Source: JAVBNN01 sp031551525 (GTDB taxonomy: Bacteria; Bacillota; Negativicutes; Acidaminococcales; JAISLQ01). Taken from it: a stretch of DNA of 22,591 bases. Of the stretch, positions 15,856-22,047 are shown piece by piece. The notes beneath the pieces are model-generated. The model was not told the DNA's origin and searched no databases. It saw only the letters and a program-made list of their open reading frames with translations. The stretch covers positions 1-22,591 of the forward strand of contig JAVBNN010000037.1 in assembly GCA_031551525.1 (NCBI GenBank), written 5' to 3'. Numbering within the stretch: the first letter of the stretch is position 1; each line of letters opens with the position of its first letter. The position numbers and the translations under genes were made by a program.

Positions 15856-17286
15856 TTATATAGCCAGATGCATTTCCCAGCGGAATTTATTGTCGTGAGG
15901 CTGCCCTACCCGCCGCTCACGTTCATACAAAATATACAAATCCCAGCAATGCAGGTTACGCACATAAGACGCCTTGTTCATATACACCCGGTCGTTGGCG
16001 ACATCGCGCTGCTGGTAGAACATAAAGGCATTTTTATTGTCCGGTCGCCAGGTTATCGTATAGCTGAACGATTCGGCGACATTGATGGCGTTATAGTTAA
16101 AGAGTGTAGTCGTACTGCTGGAATTGGAATAAACTCCGTTTACCATCCACTTGGGAGAAATCCTCTTAGTCAGGCCGATATCGTAGCGATAGATGTCCTG
16201 CCGGGTGTTGCGGTAAGACTCTTCGACCACCTGGTAACCAGTACCGAGGTTAAACCATATGGATTTTCCGCGACTTAGGTAAATAGGGTCACGGCTAAAA
16301 TAAATACCGATATCTTTATGCCAGCTTTGTTTTTTATCGTCTTTCCATAAACCGCGCTCAAACCACAACCTATACTTCCACGGCAAACCAAACAGACGCT
16401 TGTAATAATAGTCCGCCCGGATGTTATTTTCTTTCTTTATCCAGTGATTGTCGCTGTCTTCCGTATAACCATAAGAATACCTGATGCGGAAATTTGTTTC
16501 CTGATGGTTGGCCCAACCTATGGAACGTCCGCCTATCTCGGTACCAGCCAGCATATTGACACCCACAGTCGTCTTATAGTCAATCGGGAAACTATAGTTT
16601 TGCGCGACATAATAACCATAGTCGTTGTCATAACCAATGCGCGGTATCTGGTTGTCCCGTTCGCCTAACGACGTGACATAGCGCGTGCGGTGGGCGATCT
16701 GCATCCCCAAAACATACACTTTGGCGTCATAAGCAATCAGCTTATTTACCGGCGCCGGCCATATATCCACCCGTCTGGCAACCGTATGCTGGCACTTGGT
16801 GCCTTTAGCGGTGCAGCGCGTCATCATGGCGTTATGTCCCTGCATGCGGTCTGGATAAATATCTACTTTGTCCGCCTGCATATTCTCCTTGCGTACCTTG
16901 CCGGTCACATTATCCGCCTGCCCGGTCTTACTATTGTAGTTATAATCTATCTTATCGCTGAAAAACTTGGTCTGGGTCGCCGGTTCGCGGAACTCCGTCT
17001 TTACGCGGGTCCAGATGTCGCCGGTCTTCACATTGCCGTCTATCCGCTGGGCCAGCATCACCTGACCGCCCTGGATGACCCGCACATTTCCTTCTGCGTA
17101 AAGGTCGCCGCTGCTTTCTTCGTAATGCACATAATCGGCATATATAGTCACCGGAAGGTTTTCCACCGGCTCCTCTTTTTGCTTTTTCGCGGCTTCGGCT
17201 ACGTCAACCGGACAGCATAAAATAAACAGCGATAACAAAATACCCGCCAGCAACTTTGTTTTATTTTCAACCCTGCTATGATACAT
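15856..17286 (-). CDS. Short LptD-like outer-membrane LPS-assembly protein
   Basis: A 476-residue exported protein. A signal peptide (about 1-33, ending AEA/AKK) is followed by an OstA/LptA-like beta-jellyroll domain (about 45-150: IYADYVHYEESSGDLYAEGN, then repeating strands), a linking segment with TRCTAKGTKC (C158, C165), and about 280 residues rich in alternating aromatic and polar residues typical of an outer-membrane barrel. Near the end, LHCWDLYILYERE (C447) resembles the Cys-Trp segment of LptD, where cysteines pair with the N-domain. E. coli LptD is about 784 residues with a 26-strand barrel; this barrel is roughly half that. It may be a reduced LptD or a relative with a partner. It heads the heptose operon, with its own promoter at 17348-17377. 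The fold call is firm; full LptD function is inferred. Confidence 0.75.
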   Translation of the reverse strand: MYHSRVENKTKLLAGILLSLFILCCPVDVAEAAKKQKEEPVENLPVTIYADYVHYEESSGDLYAEGNVRVIQGGQVMLAQRIDGNVKTGDIWTRVKTEFREPATQTKFFSDKIDYNYNSKTGQADNVTGKVRKENMQADKVDIYPDRMQGHNAMMTRCTAKGTKCQHTVARRVDIWPAPVNKLIAYDAKVYVLGMQIAHRTRYVTSLGERDNQIPRIGYDNDYGYYVAQNYSFPIDYKTTVGVNMLAGTEIGGRSIGWANHQETNFRIRYSYGYTEDSDNHWIKKENNIRADYYYKRLFGLPWKYRLWFERGLWKDDKKQSWHKDIGIYFSRDPIYLSRGKSIWFNLGTGYQVVEESYRNTRQDIYRYDIGLTKRISPKWMVNGVYSNSSSTTTLFNYNAINVAESFSYTITWRPDNKNAFMFYQQRDVANDRVYMNKASYVRNLHCWDLYILYERERRVGQPHDNKFRWEMHLAI

Positions 17287-17347
17287 GCATTCGTCCGCCT
17301 TCTAAGCAAAATCACATCTTCGGCAATCAAATAATACCGTATTTATT

Positions 17348-17377
17348 ATTGTAACATAGCCGCGGGCTTTGTGCCAC
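17348..17377 (-). promoter_or_regulatory. Candidate sigma-70-type promoter of the LptD-like/heptose operon
   Basis: On the minus strand, GTGGCA (-35, four of six matches) is followed after 18 bases by TACAAT (-10, five of six), with a TG one base before the -10 (extended -10). It lies about 60 bases before the ATG at 17286 and just beyond the terminator of the preceding gene, so it would give the operon its own start. Confidence 0.5.
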
Positions 17378-17404
17378 CTCTACATAATTACTGTTACAGC
17401 ATTT

Positions 17405-17435
17405 TTAAAGAAAAACCCTCCGGCAAGGAGGGTTT
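17405..17435 (-). terminator. Rho-independent terminator after the 325-residue secreted-protein gene
   Basis: A 9-bp perfect stem (17413-17421 with 17427-17435, AAACCCTCC/GGAGGGTTT) with a 5-base loop. On the minus strand it is followed by TTTTTCTTT. It lies 32 bases after the stop of the gene ending at 17467. Confidence 0.85.
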
Positions 17436-17466
17436 ACACAATACTGTCAAATTACGATTTTCGCTA

Positions 17467-18444
17467 TTAAAGCCCGCCCGAACCGGGATGTACAGGCTCC
17501 TGAACCTGGCTGCCCTGTTGGGCCTCCGGCATATATACGCCGTTGAGTGGGCAGTCTTCCTTAGTCTGGACATAAAGTACCGCCCCAGCGGGAATACTAT
17601 ACTCCTTTCCCTTGACAAACACTCCGCCGATAGCGCCGACCGGCCCGAGGATGATCATCCCCGCCATGCTGGCGCCCGCCGCCAAAGCCATCGACTCGGT
17701 AGCCTCCTTGGCCAGTTTACCTAAAGTTATGGGTACATTGCTGCTATCAACAGCCTTTATGCCGGTATACTCGATTTCAATAGCACCGTTGCGGCCAAAA
17801 TTCCTGGCCGGCGATACCTTGGTTATTTTCCCGTGAGCCACAGCCCCTTTGGGGATAGCCAAAACATTGCCAACATAAACATTGTCCTCCGCCCGAAAAA
17901 GCACGTCGTCGCCTACTTTGGTGGTTTTACTGTGCAGATCCTGCGCTATGCCCACCTTGATGAGAAAGTCTTTGGGTAAAACCACGCGCTGCATCTCGAC
18001 CGCACCCTCTTTAAAGGCCATAGCCATCAGCACGTCTATCCGGTCGTCCAAAGCGCCCTCGTCAGTCCGTCCGTGCAAAAGCTTCTCCACATCCTCGAGC
18101 CGCGTCTTGGCGGGACCTTCACTAAGCTTTTCCGCGAAGCTCCACTCGATCATGTTGATCTTGGTCAAAAAAGACGGCTCCGTACTGCCGGAACTACCCT
18201 TCACATAACGATATACACGGTCTATCCTGGTCAAAAGCGCGTCAACTTCAGCCGAGCCGTATACATCCACCTCGAGGCTGTTCACCCGGTCGAGCAGCGC
18301 ACCCTGCTGTTCCGCGCCATAAAGAATGCGCTCTATCTCGTTGACCTTCTCAAGCGCCGTCGGGCTGTCCGCATAAACAGGCGCAAGCATGGCCACGCTA
18401 AAAACAACTGTTAAAAAAACCGTCAGTAATTTTTTCCGCCGCAA
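17467..18444 (-). CDS. Secreted protein with N-terminal coiled repeats and C-terminal beta-rich domain, function unknown
   Basis: A 325-residue protein I cannot assign to a named family with certainty. A clear signal peptide (1-25, ending VYA) is followed by imperfect helical repeats of about 20-40 residues with the pattern [KR]-[VIL]-x-x-[IL]-E-x-x-[LV]-[YH]-G: LEKVNEIERILYG (31-43), LLDRVNSLEVDVYG (50-63), LLTRIDRVYRYVKG (70-83) and KTRLEDVEKLLHG (113-125). From about 155 a beta-rich part begins; IPKGAVAHGKITKV (197-210) and YSIPAGAVLYVQT (282-294) frame a Gly/Ala-rich hydrophobic stretch (253-276). That part recalls TrbI/VirB10-like barrels, but weakly. The start is TTG at 18444 with AGGGGG 8 bases before. 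It follows the next gene by 19 bases, is in the same transcript, and ends at a terminator. A periplasmic or envelope role is inferred. Confidence 0.8.
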   Translation of the reverse strand: MRRKKLLTVFLTVVFSVAMLAPVYADSPTALEKVNEIERILYGAEQQGALLDRVNSLEVDVYGSAEVDALLTRIDRVYRYVKGSSGSTEPSFLTKINMIEWSFAEKLSEGPAKTRLEDVEKLLHGRTDEGALDDRIDVLMAMAFKEGAVEMQRVVLPKDFLIKVGIAQDLHSKTTKVGDDVLFRAEDNVYVGNVLAIPKGAVAHGKITKVSPARNFGRNGAIEIEYTGIKAVDSSNVPITLGKLAKEATESMALAAGASMAGMIILGPVGAIGGVFVKGKEYSIPAGAVLYVQTKEDCPLNGVYMPEAQQGSQVQEPVHPGSGGL

Positions 18445-18463
18445 ATCGCTTACCCCCTAACTA

Positions 18464-19069
18464 TTATTGCATCCCCCGTTTGGCGATCCGGGTCAGCTGC
18501 TGATCGACATAGTTGCCATATGTCTGCATTTTCCAGTTGCTTTTCATTATAGCGCCGTATTCCACCTGTTTTTTATCCCGGATATGCCAATTGACGATTT
18601 TTTTATCCCAGCTGTAGATCGCCATCACATTCATATCAATAGTCAATTCATCCGTATCTTCCCGGCCATAGCGGTATTTTTCCTGGGTCAGTTCATTGAG
18701 TTTGACCATGACGATAACTTCCACACCGGATTTTTGCATGACCGTGCGGAGCATCTCTTCCGTAACGCCCTGTTTGCCGGCTTCGTAGTAGTTGATTTCG
18801 TCGAGCGCCTTATAAACCTTGTCGTCGTCATATATCTCGTAATCGGGATACCTGAAGACCTCGAGTGCTTTCTGAAAGACCAGCGTATTTGCGTAATCAA
18901 CGTCTTCCTGCAGGTTTATCACCGGCAAGATGGCGACCCTGGCAAAACGGGCCGGTTTTACCTTATTCCTGTCCGGCCGTTTCGGCGCGGCTTCGCCTTG
19001 CGCCAGGAGCTGGAAAGAAACCAGCAGAGCCAGCACAGCGCAGGCAGCTATTTTAAGACTTTTTTTCAC
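18464..19069 (-). CDS. Exported protein of unknown function, possible CsgG/TolB-N-like fold
   Basis: A 201-residue protein with a signal peptide (1-27, ending GEA/AP). The mature part opens RVAILPVINLQEDVDYANTL, goes on with YEIYDDDKVYKALDEI and GVEVIVMVKLNEL, and ends in a helix. The order strand (VAILPV), helix, strand (YEIYDDD), helix, strand (VIVMVKL) resembles the alpha/beta domain seen in CsgG, PelC and TolB-N lipoproteins, but that is a visual impression only. There is no lipobox cysteine. The start is GTG at 19069 with GGAGG 9 bases upstream. It is first in a two-gene transcript with the 325-residue protein, and is divergent from a second secreted protein (19307-19942) of broadly similar layout. 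Confidence 0.8.
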   Translation of the reverse strand: MKKSLKIAACAVLALLVSFQLLAQGEAAPKRPDRNKVKPARFARVAILPVINLQEDVDYANTLVFQKALEVFRYPDYEIYDDDKVYKALDEINYYEAGKQGVTEEMLRTVMQKSGVEVIVMVKLNELTQEKYRYGREDTDELTIDMNVMAIYSWDKKIVNWHIRDKKQVEYGAIMKSNWKMQTYGNYVDQQLTRIAKRGMQ

Positions 19070-19103
19070 TTGACCACCCCTCCATACAGGTATTTACTTT
19101 TCT

Positions 19104-19112
19104 ATTTTACCA
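19104..19112 (-). promoter_or_regulatory. Candidate extended -10 promoter for the two secreted-protein genes
   Basis: The minus strand reads TGGTAAAAT (TG, one base, then TAAAAT), 35 bases before the GTG at 19069. The -35 region (ATAACA, about 19 bases upstream) is weak. Confidence 0.4.
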
Positions 19113-19172
19113 TATAGCAAAGAAAAAGTGTTATCCGCCAGAAATATATTGCAAATATGTCACAATTTTTTG

Positions 19173-19207
19173 CTGCCGGGTTTCTTTTTGCTATAAAAAC
19201 CCGGCAG
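19173..19207. repeat. Palindrome between divergent genes, possible operator
   Basis: Perfect 11-bp arms (19173-19183 CTGCCGGGTTT and 19197-19207) with a 13-base spacer, lying between the divergent promoter candidates at 19104 and 19251. No T-run follows it on either strand, so it does not look like a terminator. A shared operator or an RNA hairpin is possible. Confidence 0.6.
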
Positions 19208-19224
19208 TAAATCTGTCCGGCTTT

Positions 19225-19256
19225 TTGTAGAAACATACGGTTTTTTGTTATATAAT
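19225..19256 (+). promoter_or_regulatory. Candidate promoter for the plus-strand secreted-protein gene
   Basis: A perfect TATAAT at 19251-19256 stands about 50 bases before the TTG start at 19307. TTGTAG at 19225-19230 is a possible -35, but the spacing is 20; TAGAAA at 17-base spacing is weaker. The -10 is the convincing part. Confidence 0.45.
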
Positions 19257-19292
19257 AGCCATATAGTTTTATTTTCACACTAAACATTATAT

Positions 19293-19298
19293 AAGGAG
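19293..19298 (+). promoter_or_regulatory. Shine-Dalgarno that fixes the TTG start at 19307
   Basis: AAGGAG lies 8 bases before TTG at 19307. The upstream GTG at 19298 overlaps this site and so cannot be the start served by it. Confidence 0.8.
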
Positions 19299-19306
19299 TG
19301 ATCTAT

Positions 19307-19942
19307 TTGAAAAAATGTATTTTACTTTTGGCCTTATGTTTTACTTTTTGCTGTTCGACTGGAGTGGGAGCAGAAGAGCGCAGCAGGGTAAACCCCAATG
19401 AAACTGTTTCAGACAATGCCACAGTCGCGGTCTTTCTTACTGTTTTATCAAGCAAAACGCCTCCCCAGGAAGTGGCCAATGCGGAAACCTATATGTACCG
19501 CACCATCAAAGCCGACCTCGAAAGACACCACTCCCTGCGGGTATTCCTGCCAGCCAATTATCGCAATGTAGGTGACGAGATTGCGGCAGCTAAAAACTCC
19601 AGGGCCGATTACAGTTTATTTGCCGCAGCCTATCGTTTAAGAGCCAAAAACAGCAACGGCCAACCGATCATCCAGTTTGAATTACTGCTTATCGATAACG
19701 CAACTATGGCGACCGTAGTTGACGAATGTTACTCGGAAAAAGGTTCTTTTAACAGCGAATTCAATGCCGCAATGAGCAGGTTTATGGCCAAGATAAACTT
19801 TGGCAATGTAAAAATCAATAACCCCTACCTGCATAACGGGCCGGGGCCCAGCAATACGCATCATAACAACCCGCATGCGCAAACCGGACCCGGCCCGGAA
19901 GACAGCTCACAACCCAACCCCTATCTGCATAATCGCCGTTAA
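19307..19942 (+). CDS. Exported protein with repeat-bearing Pro/His/Asn tail, function unknown
   Basis: A 211-residue protein, the only intact plus-strand gene in the window. A signal peptide covers about 1-22 (ending GVGA). A globular part (about 35-165) has ATVAVFLTVLSS, LRVFLPANYRNVGDEI, ADYSLFAAAYRL and IIQFELLLID, again an alternating strand-helix pattern recalling the divergent neighbour at 18464-19069. The last 40 residues are low complexity: NPYLHNGPGP, then a variant NPHAQTGPGP, then NPYLHNRR, that is, three related units rich in Asn, Pro, His and Gly. Cysteines near the signal peptide do not form a good lipobox. The start is TTG at 19307, chosen by the Shine-Dalgarno. No family is recognised; an envelope location is inferred. 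Confidence 0.78.
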   Translation: MKKCILLLALCFTFCCSTGVGAEERSRVNPNETVSDNATVAVFLTVLSSKTPPQEVANAETYMYRTIKADLERHHSLRVFLPANYRNVGDEIAAAKNSRADYSLFAAAYRLRAKNSNGQPIIQFELLLIDNATMATVVDECYSEKGSFNSEFNAAMSRFMAKINFGNVKINNPYLHNGPGPSNTHHNNPHAQTGPGPEDSSQPNPYLHNRR

Positions 19943-19957
19943 CGCTGTATAGTCACA

Positions 19958-19989
19958 AAAAATACCCCTCCGTACGGAGGGGTATTTTT
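19958..19989. terminator. Bidirectional rho-independent terminator
   Basis: A 14-bp perfect stem (19958-19971 with 19976-19989, core TACCCCTCC/GGAGGGGTA) with loop GTAC and A/T runs at both bases of the stem. It serves the plus gene ending at 19942 and the minus porin gene ending at 20020. Confidence 0.92.
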
Positions 19990-20019
19990 GTGTTAGTGTT
20001 ACTAGAACATTTTTAACTA

Positions 20020-21279
20020 TTAGAAGTAGAAACGTACATAGCTCCACAGCAATTTAGCATCATAATCTTCATGCTGAGCGTCGAAGTCATAGTATTCGAT
20101 GTTCAGGTCGATGTTTTTGGCAGCCATAACGCCTACGCCAGCTTTCCAGCCTTTGTAGCCATCTCTAAATATAGCTTTACCAGTATCAAGTTCTTGGGTG
20201 GTGTTGATCATGGTGCCAAGCGGCTGGTCATAGTAACCGGCATGGATGTTGAAAGTGCCGGGTTTGCTGCGGACCATCTTGCCGTAGTCGGCGCGCACGG
20301 CCCAGCCACTGCGGCCGTTGTCATTGAGGTTGTCGCCGCGGAGGTATTCAGCCCACATACCAAAATCTTTGGTGAAGTTGAAACCGAGCGCGATTTCATA
20401 GATAGCGGAACTTGCTTCGCTGATGGCATCATTCATACCTTCGGTCTGATAGAAAGCAGCTTTGAAGTCGATGTTTTTACCAAGGCCGAGACCAAGGACG
20501 GCGCCGTATACCTGATTCCTGTCACCGTCGCCAACTCCAGCAATTTCAAAGTTGGTATAGGTAGGACGCATTACGAAGAGATCCAATTTAGCGTTGTTTT
20601 TGCCATAGCTGACTTTGAGGCCGTCGGCATCTTCGTCAAATACCAAACCATAAACCGGTTTGTAGTAGAAACGACCGGCGGTTACACCAAAGTCGCCCAT
20701 TTTGCCGTCTACCCAGGCGCGACGCAGGCGGGTAGTGGTGTCAGCATTGCCGTTGGTCCTGAGGTTGTCGGTTTGCTCCAGCATACCGGTGTAGGACCAG
20801 TTGTTGTTGACCTGGCCGCGCAACCACAGACGGGAACGCAGTTCGTCTTTGTCGCTACCGGCAGCAGGACGAATATAGTCGCCATCATAGTTCCAATCAC
20901 CGAAACGGACTTCGCCGGTGATCTTGACGTTGTCAGCGTTTTTCTCGAGACGTGCAGCGCGAACGCCCATGCCGTTCAGTTCGTTGGAGAACTCAGCGGC
21001 GAGCTTTTCGATCTGTGCGTTCATAGCGGCGTCAGCCTTATCGCTGCGGGCCATAGCCTTGGCGATGATCTGAGCCATTTCATAACGGGTCATGTTGCGT
21101 TGGCCAACAAAAGTGCCGTCGCCATAACCGTCAATGATACCGGCCTGAGCCAGTTTGGAAACGGAAGCGTATGCCCAGTGGTTAGCCGGAACATCGGTGA
21201 ACGGATTGGCGGCAAAGGCGGTACCGGCGATGCCGAGTACGAAAACCAGCGCCAGAGTTACTACTAAAGATTTTTTCAT
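20020..21279 (-). CDS. OmpM-type SLH-domain outer-membrane porin
   Basis: A 419-residue outer-membrane protein of the type that tethers the outer membrane to peptidoglycan in Negativicutes. A signal peptide (1-23, ending AFA) is followed by one SLH domain (about 26-75: FTDVPANHWAYASVSKLAQA, DGYGDGTF and MTRYEMAQIIAKAM), which in this group binds polyaminated peptidoglycan. A helical coiled-coil stalk (about 76-112) leads to a beta-barrel (about 115-419) rich in Tyr, Asp and Gly, ending in LLWSYVRFYF with the terminal Phe used for barrel insertion. Length and layout match OmpM proteins. The start ATG at 21279 has GGGGG 7 bases upstream, inside a possible hairpin. Codon use looks strongly biased, fitting high expression. 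It is probably a single-gene transcript between a long leader and a bidirectional terminator. Confidence 0.95.
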   Translation of the reverse strand: MKKSLVVTLALVFVLGIAGTAFAANPFTDVPANHWAYASVSKLAQAGIIDGYGDGTFVGQRNMTRYEMAQIIAKAMARSDKADAAMNAQIEKLAAEFSNELNGMGVRAARLEKNADNVKITGEVRFGDWNYDGDYIRPAAGSDKDELRSRLWLRGQVNNNWSYTGMLEQTDNLRTNGNADTTTRLRRAWVDGKMGDFGVTAGRFYYKPVYGLVFDEDADGLKVSYGKNNAKLDLFVMRPTYTNFEIAGVGDGDRNQVYGAVLGLGLGKNIDFKAAFYQTEGMNDAISEASSAIYEIALGFNFTKDFGMWAEYLRGDNLNDNGRSGWAVRADYGKMVRSKPGTFNIHAGYYDQPLGTMINTTQELDTGKAIFRDGYKGWKAGVGVMAAKNIDLNIEYYDFDAQHEDYDAKLLWSYVRFYF

Positions 21280-21286
21280 TCTTTTT

Positions 21287-21320
21287 CCCCCTTAGGTTTT
21301 TTTGTTTTTTATAACGGGGG
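21287..21320 (-). promoter_or_regulatory. Possible hairpin covering the porin Shine-Dalgarno
   Basis: On the coding strand CCCCC-G-TTA (21312-21320) can pair with TAAGGGGG (21287-21294) with one bulged base, around an A-rich loop of 17 bases. The GGGGG arm is the ribosome-binding site of the gene starting at 21279. Confidence 0.45.
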
Positions 21321-21554
21321 TCCAAGCTACTTAACAGAAAGACAGATAATAGAGTTTCCTTGTTTCCTCACTATCACACTTTCCCCGTATCCTGAACGTT
21401 TTCCCGTATCTCAAGCCTACTTCAGCTTACCGCTCCCGGGCCCTAAGGTACACCTCCTTCCCTCCCCGTCGGCAGCCTTCAGCTTTTGACCAAACTAATA
21501 AAGACAAAAATCGTCAAAATAACATTGCTTTATAAATCTTAAAGGTTCTATTTC
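21321..21554 (-). promoter_or_regulatory. Long G-rich leader region of the porin gene
   Basis: The porin start is separated by 351 bases from the preceding gene, unusual in this compact window. On the coding strand the stretch covering about 21340-21490 is purine- and G-rich and contains direct repeats: GATACGGGAA and GATACGGGGAA (21401-21410 and 21381-21391), and AAGCTGAAG twice (21420-21428 and 21477-21485). A hairpin GATA..GAG/CTC..TATC can form around 21340-21375. It does not match by eye any riboswitch signature I know. AT-rich DNA beyond 21490 probably holds the promoter (TTGACG on the coding strand near 21510), but I see no convincing -10 partner. Confidence 0.45.
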
Positions 21555-21611
21555 GCCATAAAAATTTTAATTCCTTCTTTTTTGTAAAAAATTTACAAAA
21601 AATTTTATGGC
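21555..21611. repeat. Nested AT-rich inverted repeats
   Basis: Outer arms GCCATAAAAATTTT (from 21555) and AAAATTTTATGGC (to 21611) are complementary apart from one bulged base. Inside lies a second palindrome, TTGTAAA-AAA-TTTACAA (21582-21598). It is 20 bases downstream of the YqgF-like stop. There is no GC-rich stem with a T-run, so it is not a standard terminator; a protein-binding site or a cruciform is possible. Confidence 0.6.
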
Positions 21612-21630
21612 TCTTTTCCAATTGTTCTTT

Positions 21631-22047
21631 TTAAACATTTTTCATCAGCCAGCGCCTGCCCAAAGCGAGGGCGGCATAGCCGTCCACCGCCTCCGGCAGG
21701 GGCAAGAGGCCGCGCGGCAGCCATTTCTTCCAGCCGCTCGGCGGGTTGTACTGCCAGTATAGATCGCGAGCCAGTAAAGTAGTGTTGCGTTCGTCGACTT
21801 TTTCGAGCGGCATCCCGCTACCCGGCAGCACTCCGGCCAGCAGCGACAGTGTTTCCTCCGCGGCAGTGCCGTTGCCTAGTAACACTATAGAAGGCGTAAA
21901 TTTTTCCAGCAGATTTTTGGCGGTTTCGGCAAAGTATGCCGCCTGTACGGTCTGTAAAAACACAGGTTGCCCATCGCTATCAAGTATGGCCAGGCCGCAT
22001 TTTTTCCGGCCCGGGTCTACCGCCATCACGAGTCCTTCAGTTTTCAT
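21631..22047 (-). CDS. YqgF/RuvX-like RNase H-fold protein
   Basis: A 138-residue protein with the layout of the YqgF/RuvX (Holliday-junction-resolvase-like) RNase H fold. AVDPGRKKCGLAILD (9-23) places the first acidic residue at D11; KVDERNTT (83-90) gives E86; PEAVDGYAALALGRRWL (118-134) gives D122. These three positions match the metal-binding acids of the fold, so catalysis is possible. RuvX proper matures pre-16S rRNA or acts on nucleic acids; this sequence is divergent (AVDPGRKKCG in place of the usual A-x-D-x-G-x-x-x-x-G context), so a paralogue with another role is plausible. The ATG overlaps the DUF3084-like stop by four bases (ATGA), suggesting coupled translation and a linked function. 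Confidence 0.75.
   Translation of the reverse strand: MKTEGLVMAVDPGRKKCGLAILDSDGQPVFLQTVQAAYFAETAKNLLEKFTPSIVLLGNGTAAEETLSLLAGVLPGSGMPLEKVDERNTTLLARDLYWQYNPPSGWKKWLPRGLLPLPEAVDGYAALALGRRWLMKNV

Noticed and set aside
18467..19117. A 216-codon plus-strand open frame opposite the exported protein gene
   Set aside because: Rich in Phe/His/Asp as expected from the complement of Lys/Val/Ile codons. The minus frame has a signal peptide, Shine-Dalgarno and operon context.
19298..19300. GTG as start of the plus-strand exported protein
   Set aside because: It overlaps the AAGGAG Shine-Dalgarno; TTG at 19307 is at the right distance and opens directly into Lys-Lys and the signal peptide.
20071..21267. 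A 398-codon open frame on the plus strand running almost the whole length of the porin gene
   Set aside because: It mirrors the porin's biased codons. The translation is low-information Val/Ala/Gly-rich text with no motif and no ribosome site, while the porin frame has signal peptide, SLH domain and terminal Phe.
21280..21560. A known riboswitch upstream of the porin
   Set aside because: I looked for the conserved strings of common classes and found none. The leader is reported only as an unassigned candidate.
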